Assembly: GCA_023525975.1 (NCBI GenBank)
Contig: CM042032.1
Span: 75,848,260 to 75,912,259, forward strand
Direction: 5' to 3'
DNA length: 64,000 bases
Source: Smallanthus sonchifolius
Lineage: Eukaryota > Streptophyta > Magnoliopsida > Asterales > Asteraceae
Positions within the stretch are counted from its first letter, which is position 1; the number at the start of each line of letters is the position of its first letter. Both the position numbers and the translations under genes were made by a program. Below are positions 1 to 12,341 of the stretch, in pieces. The notes under the pieces are model-generated. The model did not search any database. It was not told where the DNA came from and saw only the letters and a list, made by a program, of their open reading frames with translations.

Positions 1-577
1 CCTAACCTAGCATGCCAAAGCCATGCTTGGTCATCCATTCGAGTATCAAGGCACATAAGGTTTCCAATATGCAACTTAATCTTGTACACGCAATTGCTTG
101 ACCTTTCCGTTTTCGTTAGTAACCTCCCACCTTCTTCATACATCTGTAGGTGCCCATGTTCCATTACCACCTTGCAACCGCCCTCAGTTGCTTGACCTAA
201 GCTTAAGATATTACAATGAAGGTTAGGTATATAATAAACATTGGTGACTAACATTTGTTCTCTGTTCTTGCATTATAGCAATACCGACCCCTTTCTTTTC
301 ATTTCTACGTGTGAACCATCACCAAAACGAACCTTCCCAACACTGTGCTCGTTCAATTCTGAGAAGAATGAATGTTCCCCGTCATATGGATATTGGCCCC
401 GTTGTCAAGGTACCAAACACCATATTCTTTTAACTTTGTCTCGTAAATTTTCGGGACTACCTTTACCTCATTAAGAAACACGTCTTCTTGTATCCAATGA
501 ACCATAAGAAGAGTTGGTTCTTCTTCCCTAGCATCTGCAAAGTTTGCTTTATTTCCTTTATCTTTGCGTTCCACACT
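1..577 (-). pseudogene. Copia gag-pol fragment (protease to pre-integrase)
   Basis: Read on the minus strand, this stretch encodes the end of a copia gag, the retroviral-type aspartic protease (WYLDNGANIHMTG near 400-440) and the GAG-pre-integrase region ending in WLWHARLG at the window edge. The reading frame has an in-frame TAA inside the protease domain (around 280-290), so it cannot make a polyprotein. It is related to the element at 3094-15256: the same DNG active-site variant and similar VRFGDG, YYIP and NILSLGQ motifs occur there in plus orientation. No LTR is visible on either side within the window. It is a relic; the left part lies outside the window. Confidence 0.85.
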
Positions 578-2637
578 GTAACACCTGACAAAATTCGATC
601 CATAAGTTGTACAAAAATAGAACTAGAAGTACTATAACTGCAAAGCAACTTAAGGTTAGGAACCAATAGCAATGCACTTTTCAGATAAGAGACATACATT
701 AGGTAATTTTGAGCTCTTCCTAAAACAAGATTCTCAAAAGGTGAATACATGCTTTTAATACATTTAATTGCTTTCAAAACCATGAACTAATTATGTTTAA
801 TGGTCTGACTAAAATGAACTATTAAAACCATTTGGTTGCATAAGGTAGTTTACGTAATAGCATTCAGGCCAAGTTATACACGTGTTACAAATGAAACACT
901 GTAATGAGGCTAGTAACAGGCTCGGTTGTGGGCACACGTAAAACGCGATCATCCGAGTATAATACTGTGTGATCAATGGTTATACCTTTGGTGAAACAGT
1001 TCCACTGAATGTGTAAACTACTAATCCAAATATTGACAAATTGTTTTATTAGTTCAATTTAGTAAGTATCAAACAGATATGTATTTAATGAATAGTTAAC
1101 AACGGTTTGTATTTTTGACTAACTTATTTCTATCATAAAAGCTCAAACCGTAAAACCAAACCGGAACTAAACCATTAGTAACGGTTCGATTTTAATGTTT
1201 AACGGTTCGGTTTCGGTTCTCGATGATAAAAAAACTGTTACTTATGGTTTGACTCTAAAACCGTCAAAACCGGACGGTGAACGTCCCTAATATACACTTC
1301 CTCCTTTCAATCTCAAAGTCCACTTTCTCTTAGTCAATTTACTTATTTACCAAGTCAAAATTGATCTTCCCTATTTAATTTTAATCTGTAATCTAAACAG
1401 TCTACCATTTCCTACAAAGAAAGGAAAAGGGGGATAAATGAACATGAAAGCTTGCGTAGCGAAGAAGAAGAAAGCAAAGGTCTCATTCTTCAGTTTCTTT
1501 GCACACTCATCATCATCAGCATAATCATCCTACATATTGAAAAGTTATTGTTATTACTATTCTAACTATATTACTATAATTATAATCAAATTCAACGATC
1601 TACGAATCAAGGACCCTAACATCAACATCAAGAATCATTTTTCCTTCTGGATGAAATAGTAGGTTCTACCAACTGATTGTTGATGAAATCTAATGATTTT
1701 GCATAAAAATAACAAGTATTAACCAAATGCATAGCATAATACATATCAAAAGTATTCAAAATTACACCAGTTCAACATCAGTGCTCAGAAAAAATTACAG
1801 ACGGATATATCAATCGTTTTACCTGAAGTGAGATCCGGGAGAGGATTAAGAGGGACGATACCAAGAAAAGATTCAAAAACAGGCCTGTAGTTATGTTTAA
1901 ATCGAGCGATTTTGAACACTGAAAATAAAATTGCCATCAAGATCATGTCAATTTTGAAAACCTTTTGCTGCAAACAACCTTCTCATTCTGGATTTAGTGT
2001 TTCTTTTGGTCGACTGACTTTGAAGTGCTGATCGATTTCAGTTTCAAAGTGACGTAAGATGAAAGTTGGATTTGGATTTTGGAACATAATAGTCTAAATA
2101 TAATAGAAGCAGTTGAGTTGCAGTAGCAAGGAATCAGTTGAGTTGAGTTACACAAATGCCATTTTTATTTAAAATAGTCCAATTTAAACGCTCCTGATTA
2201 AAAGATATGACTGTTATGGCGGTTTTTGGCATGATCCGATGGTGATGATGAATTAGACCAGCGGCTACACTGACTGCGGCCGCTGGTCTATAATTTATAT
2301 ATTGTCATCCTCATTGAACATATAATATCTCTATAATCTTTCAACTTAACCACCCAGTGTAGACAGAGAACCAAAAGGCACTTGGACCGCCAGAGAATGA
2401 CCAACTGTGGTGCAGGAACACGGGTAATCACTACAGACTACACAAATAAGGCATGGAAAATTAAGATGACTGTATTGGACTAAAATTTGGTACTTCTATG
2501 ACATATTAATTTAATCAAATTAAAACCTTGCTTTTTGACTAGAAAATGTTCATGCTTACAGGATGGTGTTTTAAAACTAGAATTTTTGTAGGTTGTCTTA
2601 ATGCCAAGTTCTTAGAACAGGCTTCCCGTCTGGCGTT
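578..2637. other. Non-coding stretch, no gene recognised
   Basis: No convincing gene is visible. Positions 1141-1290 contain several degenerate copies of an AACCG/CGGTT-rich motif. A short minus-strand open frame at 1785-1973 has a possible splice donor (TCAG|GTAAAA near 1822-1830), but I do not recognise its product. A 28-codon plus-strand frame at 1438-1524 is rich in lysine and serine and also unrecognised. Confidence 0.5.
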
Positions 2638-3093
2638 ATGCTTCATTCTTTCGTATATCGTAAAGAAACTTCACACTTGCTTATTGAACCATTATTAGCA
2701 GTTTACTCTGCAGTCTGGGTGCCAAACTGTTTTGTCTTGCAGACTGATTATGATGTAGGCTGTGGCTTCCTCATATGTAGAAATTGAACTTTGAGGAGTT
2801 ATCTTCAGTACATCTGCAAGATCTTTTAGCTACTCTCTAAAGACTCAAATTCATCAAATTCCTTTTTTGTTGCTCAATCCATGACAAATTACTTACTTTT
2901 ACATCCAAGAAACATGACCCGTTAGCCTCGCATCATACAACTATCCCCTAATATGTTCAGAGTTTTACGGGTCAAATCATAATATTGTTAGACCCAAATA
3001 CAAGGTTTTCTTTGTCAAATGTAGATATGGTTTGAAAACAGAATATATAAACCATGAAGTGGATTTATTCACCAAAGCAACAATAGCTAAACT
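2638..3093. repeat. Left copy of a 456-bp direct repeat flanking the outer copia element
   Basis: This copy starts at ATGCTTCATTC and ends at AAACT, immediately before the 5' LTR of the outer copia element. A second copy with scattered substitutions and small indels lies at 15257-15717. There it is followed directly by the 3' side of the UPF0496 gene. On the minus strand it contains AATAAA near its gene-proximal end (about 3064-3069), so it may hold the 3' untranslated region of that gene. Confidence 0.85.
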
Positions 3094-3443
3094 TGATGGG
3101 CTTCCTAATCCTTGCTGGGCTCGTGAGCCATACTGGACTGATTTGGAGTTACTGGGCCAGCTTATGTGGTAAATGGGTCACGCAGAGAAAAGTTTGGAAG
3201 TCGGCAAGCTGGTCTCGGAAGATCTGCAAAAGAAGTTAGAGTTGGTGTAGGATAGAAATATCATTTAACTTGATTCCCAAGTTTTGAGTCTATATAAGTA
3301 GATAGGATCATATGTAATTTCTTTAAGAGTTTTGTGAGTTTTTCATTCAAGTTTATTAATAAAAGAAAAAGCCGCGTTGGGAGTGTCCCCCCAACAAAAA
3401 ATTCTCGTGTTCGTGTTCTTCCAATATCAATTGAATTCCAACA
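3094..3443 (+). repeat. 5' LTR of outer copia element
   Basis: The LTR runs from TGATGG to CCAACA and ends one base before the primer site. A transcript-like segment with AATAAA lies at about 3356-3365. The five bases before it are AAACT. No 3' LTR exists in the window because the element is truncated. Confidence 0.8.
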
Positions 3444-3444
3444 A

Positions 3445-3458
3445 TTGGTATCAGAGCG
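3445..3458 (+). other. Primer-binding site (tRNA-iMet) of outer copia element
   Basis: TTGGTATCAGAGCG follows the LTR end. It matches the TGGTATCAGAGC core that is complementary to the 3' end of plant initiator methionine tRNA, the usual copia primer. Confidence 0.85.
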
Positions 3459-3727
3459 TAGGTTTAATCCTCGTCTCTTGATAAATCGTGGGGTGTTTAA
3501 CCACGATTAAAATTTGATCGTAAAGATAATAGGGGTGAATAACCTATTACTTTCTGATTCTGATCAAACAAAAGGCTGCAGAAACATTTTGCCTTAGAGA
3601 ACAAGTTTCGAACCAGAAGCTGTTGTGGGGCGTTTATCCACAGCAAGATTGGAACCCGATTTAAGCGGACCAAGATCAAAGGATGGAGTGTTGCGTGTAA
3701 ACTTCTGTTCAAGAAACCTGTATCAAG

Positions 3728-4677
3728 ATGGCAGATGGACAGCCACCACAGCAGATATAGTTCAGCAACGAGAAGTCGGTTCATCAGTACTAACGTGCCC
3801 AAAACTAACAGGTACGAATTACAACACATGGATCGTGATGATGGAAGCTATCTTAGACGCACAAGGTTTATGGGAAACGTTGGATCCGGTAACAGGAGAC
3901 GCGGTTGATCCACAAAAGAACAAGGTAGCTCGTGCAATAATATACCAAGCGTTGCCCGAAAATATTCTTTTACAAGTCGCCTCAACCCGAAGTGCACGTG
4001 AAATCTAGGAAGCACTAAGGGTAAGATTTTTGGTAGCCGACCGAGTACAACAAGCCCGGTTGCAAACCTTGAGACGGGAGTTCGATCAAGTAAAGATGAA
4101 GGAAACAGAGACCGTGGAGGAGTTTGCGGGCAAACTGTCGGAGTTAATAAACAGATTTCGAAGTTTGGGATCAAACGTGGAAGGCAAGGTTGTAGTGAGA
4201 AAACTCTTGGATGCCATGACGGATCGTTTTATTGCTATCGTAGCACCAATAGAACAATTTGCCGACTTAGATTCAATGACCTTTGAGGACTGCGTGGGAA
4301 GACTAAAAACTTTCGAAGAACGAATCAAGGGTAGAGAAGGAGTTGTTGAACAAATGGGAAAGTTGATGATGTCTAGCACCGATTCACAACCCAAAAGAAA
4401 AGGTGAACATGAACGAAAATACGAAGGAAGCCGAGGACAAGGTTCTGATTCTCGTGGAAGAGGTAGAGGGCGTGGTCGTGGTTTTGGTAGAGGAAGGGGA
4501 CGGAACAACAATTATAATCGAACCGAAAACTATCAACCTAGAGACAAGTCAAGCGTCCGATGTTATAATTGTAATGTAAACGGGCATTATGCATGGGAAT
4601 GTACCCGACCAAAGCAACAACCTCCTCAACAACAGGAGGCTAAAAAAACCAAGCTGCCCCGCCCGGACCAGCCCTAA
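3728..4677 (+). pseudogene. Copia gag (UBN2 type) with CCHC zinc knuckle
   Basis: The likely start is ATG 3728 (MADGQPPQQ). The frame shifts within about 30 bases, and the gag domain continues (LTGTNYNTW) until a TAG at 4006-4008 that replaces a Trp codon (EI*EALR). It resumes through a basic RG-rich segment at about 4440-4500 to a nucleocapsid knuckle CYNCNVNGHYAWEC at 4561-4602, of the form CX2CX4HX4C. A further frame change at about 4670 separates it from the protease. In the live element this protein would form the virus-like particle; here it cannot be made intact. Confidence 0.88.
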
Positions 4678-5333
4678 TGATGGCCTCGATCGAGTTAGAA
4701 GACAAGAAAATCCTACTAAATGAAGATAAGGTACATCCAAACTTATATGCAAGAGATTCATCCGATAAAACAATATGGTATTTAGATAACGGGGCCTCTA
4801 ATCACATGACGGGATGCGAGGAATACTTCACCAAGATGGATCGAGGTATTACAGGAGTTGTGAGGTTTGGAGACGGCACCAAAGTAAGAATTAAAGGAAG
4901 AGGCTCGATTATTTTTTATTGCAAAAAGGGAGAGCAACGGGTAATCAACGAAGTATACTACATCCCCGAATTGTGTAGTAATATATTGAGCCTTGGACAA
5001 CTCACTGAAGATGGGCATAAAGTATGGATGGAAAACGGGTACCTATGGCTCTATGAGAAAGACAACCGGCTCCTAATGCAAGTTCCAAGAAGCGAGAATC
5101 GTCTCTACAAAATAGCATTAACAGTGGGCAATCCAGTATGTCTTTTGTCCTCTATAAATGACCAAGCTTGGCTATGGCACGCAAGACTTGGGCATTTAAA
5201 CTTCAAAACGATGAACAACATGAAGGCTAAGAACTTGGTACATGGGAACCTACATACTATGCATGGAAATCATTTTTGCAATGCATGTGTGTTAGGAAAG
5301 CAAGCTCGGAAAACCTTTCCGAAACAAAGTATG
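4677..5333 (+). pseudogene. Copia pol part 1: protease and GAG-pre-integrase
   Basis: An open frame of about 220 codons encodes the protease motif WYLDNGASNHMTG, with DNG in place of DSG/DTG, and the pre-integrase module WLWHARLGHLNF...CNACVLGK. The frame is cut at FPKQ by the minus-strand element inserted at 5334. The integrase resumes in frame after the second GTATG at 13115, which shows that this was one uninterrupted reading frame before insertion. Confidence 0.9.
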
Positions 5334-6093
5334 TGTTGGGATTCAGTGGTGATCAGTTTGACTTTTGTAAAAAACGGGTTTTGACAGAGAAATTAATTAA
5401 TAAATACGCAGCGGAAAATAAAATCATAACCTATTTAACAGCACTGACAAACCGAACAGGATCTGGTTATGAACACGCAAACACAAAAAAAAATAATTAA
5501 TCTACTGATGAGATTAATTATACCTTAGTGGTTAATGATTAACCGGTTGAGACACCTAGGTACAACGAACCGATGCTAGATCACGAACCAAAACGCGAGA
5601 GACAAAAAGCGCCGAGGCTGGCCGAAAACGGGCAGGCAGCGGCTGGTATGGTGGCCGGAAGTCGCAAGGCAAAAACTATTAAGTTATAGCAGCTTTTGAA
5701 AAAAAAGACAAAAATCAACTCCTTTTTCTTCTTGCGGCAGTTTCCCTAATAGTAGGTTTTAAACAATTATTATTAGGTTATTATATATAATTATAATAAA
5801 CTCTACTAATTGTTTTCGGGCCCATAGTTCAAAACGAGATGCAAAAGCCTGAACCCATTTAATTGTTTTAATGAAAGATTAAAGCAATATATATACAATT
5901 ATTATTTATAAACTAGTATAAATAATAATTCGCGTCTAACGAATATATATAAAATATATCATCTCGCTAAGAGTTCGTAATTACCAGTTAAGCAGGTTAA
6001 GTGGATTTAATGTTCGCTACCCTAGGTGTAACTCTTACGGGTCATAGCTCGGCCAGCCGCGTTGTCCATCGGGTCAGTGCATAAAATCCAACA
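5334..6093 (-). repeat. 3' LTR of nested copia element
   Basis: This is a 760-bp LTR with TG...CA ends. It matches 12342-13114 apart from about 16 substitutions and a 13-base length difference near 5393. In minus orientation it follows the polypurine tract. Confidence 0.93.
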
Positions 6094-6104
6094 ATCTCCC
6101 ACTT
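6094..6104 (-). other. Polypurine tract of nested copia element
   Basis: Minus-strand AAGTGGGAGAT lies directly against the LTR start. This is the usual plus-strand primer of plant copia elements. Confidence 0.85.
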
Positions 6105-6948
6105 GGACGATCCACGATAAATCAACGCAAACACTCAGCGGCGCTCTAGCTGCACATGGCTATCCCTAACAAGGTACGACGCTTTAAAGTCATTAACCAA
6201 ATATCTCGGTGTTAGTAACAGCGAACTAAAGCAAGACAATAGACTTATGGCAATAGTTGTCATTCATCCTTTCCGTATAAAACATCAATTGAATCAATGA
6301 GACATGGATTTAGTTCATTCTCATATGGCGTTCAATTATTATTGTTCTCGATCAAGAATCAAAGTGGTCGAATCAAAAACACAGTAAGTTTGGGTAAGGC
6401 CTTACACTTCACCAGTTTGAATCAACGAGGGCGCCACGATGCTTATCTGTTACATATAATGCAAGAGTACAGAATCCCTTATTGACTACATACAACTCTC
6501 ACTGAACTTCAGATCCGTTCCTAACAAATGCCTTTATGACTGGCAGTTACGCGACAGCGGTTGACAGTAATTAAAGAACAGTCCTTGGTAAACGAAAGTT
6601 CTAGTATGCATCTCAAGTAAGAGGATACTAAATGAGTATACCAATATAAAAAAAACATCTTATGATTAAAATCCATGAAGATGATTTGAAACGAGTTACA
6701 TCCAACGTCATCCAAGATGAGGTCTGTGAAGTTGGAAGTCAACTACTTGAGTCCAAGTTCAGAATAGTCTTAATTCAGAGTCGTTCCCACGATTCTGATC
6801 GACTAAGGATAATTAAGAATACAAGATTCATGGATTAAACGTATTAAAATCGAACACAGTTATAAAAATTCAGAATTGCATTTAATCAGTAAACCAAAAG
6901 AATTCAAAAGTACAACTGTTTAAATGTTCGCACATTCAAAATACTAAA
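6105..6948 (-). other. 3' non-coding region of nested copia element
   Basis: About 840 bp separate the pol stop codon from the polypurine tract. No protein or RNA gene is recognisable; the short frames seen here do not match a known domain. Confidence 0.6.
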
Positions 6949-9767
6949 TCAAAACATATCGCTAGCAAAACTAAGACCGATAGCATTTCTGTGCTGATCA
7001 TGCTTTTCCTGAGTCATCGGCTTAGTGAACGGGTCCGCTAGGTTTTGATCTGTGTCTACTTTGCTTATCACGACGTCTCCACGTTCCACAATTTCCCGTA
7101 TATAGTGGAACTTCCTTTGAATGTGCTTGGCTTTGTGATGAGATCTGGGCTCTTTGGCTTGAGCTATAGAACCTGTGTTATCACAAAGTATCTCGATTGG
7201 TTGGCGAATACTCGGAACCACATCGAGGTCAGTAATGAATTTCTTCATCCAAGCAGCTTCCTTAGTAGCATCTGATGCGGCTATATACTCAGATTCGGTG
7301 GTTGAATCCTCCACTACACTCTGCTTGGAGCTTTTCCATGAAACAGCTCCTCCATTAAGAGTAAATGCGAAACCCGACTGTGAGCGAGAGTCATCTCGGT
7401 CAGTTTGAAAGCTAGCATCAGTGTAACACCGTACAGTGAGCTCCTCTTTCACTCCTCCAAATATTAAGAACATGTCTTTGGTCCTTCTTAAGTACCTCAG
7501 GATGTTCTTGACTACAGTCCAATGGGCAATGCCAGGACTTTGCTGAAAACGACTGGTCATGCTTAAAGCATACAAGACGTCAGGTCTAGTGCACAACATA
7601 GCATACATGATAGAACCAATCGCTGAGGTATATGGAATTGCTTCCATTTCCTTAAGTTCAATGTCCGTGGAAGGAGATTGCGATTTGTTCAACATAGTCC
7701 CTTTAGTCATCGGAACACCTCCTTTCTTGGAGTTTTCCATCCTAAAGCGTGTCATCATTTTGTCTATGTAAGTACTCTGACTTAGCCCTAGAAGCCGTTT
7801 AGATCTATCCCTGTAGATCTTGATTCCTAGAATGTAAGCTGCTTCTCCAAGATCCTTCATTGCAAAACAAGATCCTAACCATTGTTTGACTTTGTCAAGC
7901 ACAGGGATGTTGTTTCCAATGATCAGTATATCATCCACATACAAGATGAGAAATGATATGGTGCTCCCACTAGCCTTTCTGTAAACACAAGGCTCATCTT
8001 CATTCTTGACAAAACCAAATTCTTTGATTTTCTGATCAAAATGAAGATTCTAGCTTCGAGATGCCTGTTTAAGTCCATAAATGGACTTATTCAGTTTGCA
8101 GACCCTACTAGGATACTTTGGATCAACAAAACCGTCAGGCTGAACCATATAGACATCTTCAGAGAGATGTCCATTAAGAAAAGCGGTTTTGACATCCATT
8201 TTCCATATCTCGTAATCATGGTACGCGGCTATGGCAAGCAGTATCCTGATCGATTTGATCATAGAAACGGGTGAGAAAGTTTCATCATAGTCAATACCTT
8301 GAGTTTGAGTGAAACACTTTGCAACTAGTCGTGCTTTATAGGTTTGTACATTACCATGCATGTCGGTTTTTCTTTTGAAAATCCATTTGCTCCCTATTGC
8401 CCGAGAACCGGGGGGTAGTTCAATCAAGTCCCATACCTGATTATCACGCATAGATTGCATCTCGGCGTTCATGGCTTCAAGCCATTTCTCGGATTCAGGA
8501 TCTCAGATAGCAGATTTGTAGTTTGTAGGTTCGTCATTTGACTCAGCTACTAACAGGACTTTAGAAGCTTCAAGATGCCATAGGTATCTATTAGGTTCTT
8601 TACGAGACCTGCTACTTCTGCAAACGCTTGTGTATGTCTGATTCATCAGCAACAACTTCTTGTTGATCAGACGCTCCGACTTCCTTAGCGGTTGTTTGTG
8701 TTTCTTGAATTTCTTCAAGATCCATAATATTATTTCCGGTTCCTCGATTTAGAAGATCTTCCTCGAGAAAGCGTCCTTTCCTTAACAAGGTTTGTATCAG
8801 GATGATAGAAATAATATCCGCTTTTGTTGTAGTAACCGATGAAAACAACTTTTTCGCCTCTGGGATCGAGCTTGTCATCAGAATCGCTGGTGACATATGC
8901 ATCACATCCCCATACTGTAAGGTAAGACAAATTGGGTTTAGACCCGTGCCATATCTCATATGAGGTTTTGTCCACCTTCTTAGTCGGTGCCAGATTTACA
9001 AGGCGGGCGGCGGTCATAAGAGCATAACTCCAGAATGAGTGAGGCAAGTTAGTTCTACACATCATCGATCGAACCATATTAAGCAGGGTTCGATTTCTCC
9101 TCTCGCTCACGCCATTAAGTTGGGGTGTGCCAGGAGGAGTGGGCGGAGAAATAATTCCGTGCTCCTTCAGATGATTAAGAAATTCTAAGCTGAGATACTC
9201 ATCACCTCGATCTGATCGAAGTGTCTTAATAGATTTATCGAGTTGTTTTTCTACTTCGTTTTGAAATTCTTTGAACTTTTAAAATGTTTCATGCTTGTGT
9301 TTCATAAGATAGACATAAGCATATCGACTATAATCGTCAATAAATGAAACGAAGTATCTTTCATGATTTCTAGACATGGTTCTGAAAGGGCCACACACAT
9401 CAGTGTGTATAAGGCCTAGCAGATCCTTGGCTCGTTCACCAACATGGGTGAAGGGGTCCTTTGTGAGTTTGCCAGCTAAACAAGACTCGCAATTATCAAA
9501 TGAGTCATGTCCGGTAGGTTCAAGAATTCCCTTGGATTGGAGTCTTTTAATGCGTGCCTTGCTTATGTGGCCAAGTCGACAATGCCATAGAAAAGTATTA
9601 TTAATGCCAGATTTGATACGTTTAGAAAGATTATATATGTTATTGTCAGTTTGAACGTCAATCTCAAAAATACCGTTTTGAGGTTTAGCCTCAAAATAAA
9701 AGATATCATTTAAGTAGGCAGAAATAGCAATACCATTAAAAACGTACTTAAATCCTTGTTCAAACAA
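6949..9767 (-). pseudogene. Copia pol of nested element: integrase, reverse transcriptase, RNase H
   Basis: Going down from 9767 on the minus strand: pre-integrase (LWHCRLGH), integrase (HTDVCGPF, FIDDYSRYAYVY, SERRNRTLLN), reverse transcriptase (WIFKRK, KARLVAK, MDVKTAFLNG, then YVDD at about 7934-7945) and RNase H (CYTDASFQTD, ESEYIA, CDNTGSI, KHIQRKFHYIRE), ending with a stop at 6949. Lesions are a TAA at 9279-9281 in the integrase, frame changes near 8790 and 8710, a TGA at 8503-8505, and a TAG near 8050 replacing Trp in the reverse transcriptase. The protein would be the polymerase and integrase of the element; this copy cannot make it whole. Confidence 0.9.
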
Positions 9768-10909
9768 TAAAGAAACTAAAATAATGTTTCTGGTTAAACC
9801 AGTTCAAAACAACCACAAGGCCAGAAGGACATGAGAGATGATATGTTCCAGTTGCAAGAACTGGTACTCTTTTCCCATCACCAACGATGAGCTCCATGTC
9901 GCCTTGTTTCAGCTTCCTCCAACTTTTAGGCTCCTGCAAGACATTAATGATGTGGTATCCACATCCAGTATCAAATACCCATGTGTTGCTGGAAACAGTA
10001 AAAATTTCAATAACATAAATTAGAATACTTGAAGAGGTGCCCTCACCACTGGCCCTTTGCAGCTTTAGCTTGGCTAGATATTCAAGACAGTTACGTTTCC
10101 AGTGTCCCATTTTGTTGCATTCAAAGCATTGGCGCTCCTCAGGAGGGGTTGCTTTTGAAGCTTTCTTGTTATTGTTGGTAGCAGGCTTGGCAGCAACATT
10201 AACCTTCTTCTTGCCTTTGCTATTATAACCTCTTTTCTTGGGGTTAGGTTTTTTAACACCAGCAGATCTGACCATCAGAACTTGTTTTTTTCTTTCCTTG
10301 GATATTCATCTCGGCCGTTTTGAGCATACCATGTAGCTCGGCCACTGTCTTCTCCAAGCCATTTATGTTGAAATTCATTCCGAATTGAGCATAGGAGCTT
10401 GGGAGAGAGTTTAAGATGAAATCAGTAGCCATGTCATCCTTCATGGGATATCCAATTTTGTTCATCTGGTCGATGTACCCTTTCATCTTAAGTACATGAG
10501 CACTAACAGGCGTACCTTCTTGCATCGTGCAACGAATGAGCTGGGACATGGTTTCATAGCGTTCTTGTTGGGCTTGTTTCAGGAACATGCCTTTTAGTTG
10601 CTCAATCATGTCAAAGGCACTCAGGTCCTCCATGCTCTTTTGGAGCTCACGGGACATGCAGGCTAGCATAAGGCAGGCCACCTCAGTGGCATCATCTCCT
10701 TGTTTTTCCCAGGCCTTACGAGCGGCAGCCGTGTTACCATCGGGTGCCTCAGGGACTGGTGCATCGAGAACATAGAGCTTCTTGGCCATCTTGAGAACTA
10801 TTCTCAGATTGCACTGCCACGAGAGAAAGTTGGTGTTATCCAGCTTTTCATTCTCAAGTATAGACTTGGGAGCGAAGGAGTTATTAGTATTATTATTTTC
10901 AGTAGACAT
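9760..10909 (-). pseudogene. Copia gag and protease of nested element
   Basis: The minus-strand gag starts at ATG 10909 (MSTENNNTNNSF) and runs about 210 codons through the LTR-copia gag domain. It shifts frame at a run of seven A near 10284-10291. The next frame gives a basic KKR-rich linker, a CCHC knuckle (CFECNKMGHWKRNC, about 10090-10130) and a degenerate protease (WVFDTGCGYH). Its junction to pre-integrase near 9767 is also out of frame, with bases missing. The DTG triad of the protease is kept. Confidence 0.88.
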
Positions 10910-12327
10910 CTGACAAGATAAGGAAAGAAAATAAATTAGTATAAAAAAAGTGAAAAATCCTTATTAATTTATGACCCAATTACAGAAATTAGAATAAGGA
11001 GTGAGAATCTAGCTAAATCAGTTACTAATGGTAGTTGTGACATACAACATTAGTAAGTGGGTAACTAGACTGACAATTAGTGTCAATTGTGGAAAGATGT
11101 ACAACTCTCGTGTATGAGGCCGCTAAGACAAGACATGTCTATGCATTGATACGTTTAGCCTCATCTATGCCCACTTTTAATCTCTTGACAGCTGGGGCAT
11201 GTAACAAGAGAGAAAAGTAATAGTCGTCCTAAAACAGGTACTTGCGGAAGGGCCGGATGTGTCAACGAAACCCTTGCGCCTTGGAATGATAAACTACGCA
11301 TCCAGTGCGGTGCTGTGGCTCCAAACACCGATGTTTCGTTTTATGCTCCAAGTGTTCCTTATAATAGGATGACATAGACCATTGGTTTTAAATATGGGTT
11401 ACAATTTTAGTGTTTACCGAATAGGGTCAAACACAACGAATGATTAAATCATACGTGTGTTGTAAAAGCCAGTTTTACTATTTAAAGTCATGACAAATTT
11501 GATGAACCCTTTCATCTCTCAAGACATTTAATTTTAAATAACCTATTAAAACTAAGTTTGTCGCGACTTGAATAACCAGTTAATAGTTGAAAACTATTAA
11601 GTTATAAGTTTTGAAATTAAATTTAGTTTAAATTGCAAAACTTTAGTGGTTATTTATTTTATAAAAACAAGCCAGTTGTTAATTTTTATAAAATTCTACA
11701 AGTTGTAAAATAAGAACTTGTGGTGACAGATTGTGACATTTTAAAACTCCTTTTAAAACGTTTGGTGTTTGGTTGGTTTAAGTTATAAAAAAATTAAAAA
11801 GCAACCATAAAGCAAATAAATATGTAAATCTTTTAGGGCCAAGTTTGTTTGATCTTGCTAGAGCCAGTTAGCAAGACCAAACGGGTCACGGGGTCCACAA
11901 AATTAAAACAACCACAAGGATGGACTTCCGTGCATCTAGTCGTCTCGGATGACTCCCACTGACTCCATGATTCCTGTTGCGTCTTCAGATTTGTCTTCGG
12001 TTTTTTATTACATTACATAAAATACAAAATTACATAAAATTAAAATGCCTATTCTATTACAACTTTGAGCCATCAAAAGTGGGCCAAAACCATAAAACCA
12101 AAAACTGAATAATAAACACAAACAACTCAATCACATGGGTCGGGCCAGATTTACATATTCAACACAATCACATACGGGCAATATATTTGGTCAAATAAAA
12201 ATCGACCAAATTAATAAATAAAAATTGCCCCAAAAACAGATCAGATCAGAAACTTCAAGATAGTTAAAGTTTATGATTAATCTAACCGGTGAAACCAGAC
12301 CGGTTCCGATTTGCGTGTTATAACCTA
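10910..12327 (-). other. Untranslated leader of nested copia element
   Basis: About 1.4 kb lies between the primer site and the gag start. No open frame resembling a protein domain is visible. Leaders of this kind normally carry packaging and translation signals, but no specific signal can be named from the sequence. Confidence 0.6.
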
Positions 12328-12340
12328 GGCTCTGATACCA
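12328..12340 (-). other. Primer-binding site of nested copia element
   Basis: The minus strand reads TGGTATCAGAGCC one base after the 5' LTR, complementary to the 3' end of tRNA-iMet. Confidence 0.9.
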
Positions 12341-12341
12341 C

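Noticed and set aside
1785..1973. 62-codon minus-strand frame with a possible splice donor
   Set aside because: No domain is recognised and no second exon could be found; left as part of a non-coding stretch.
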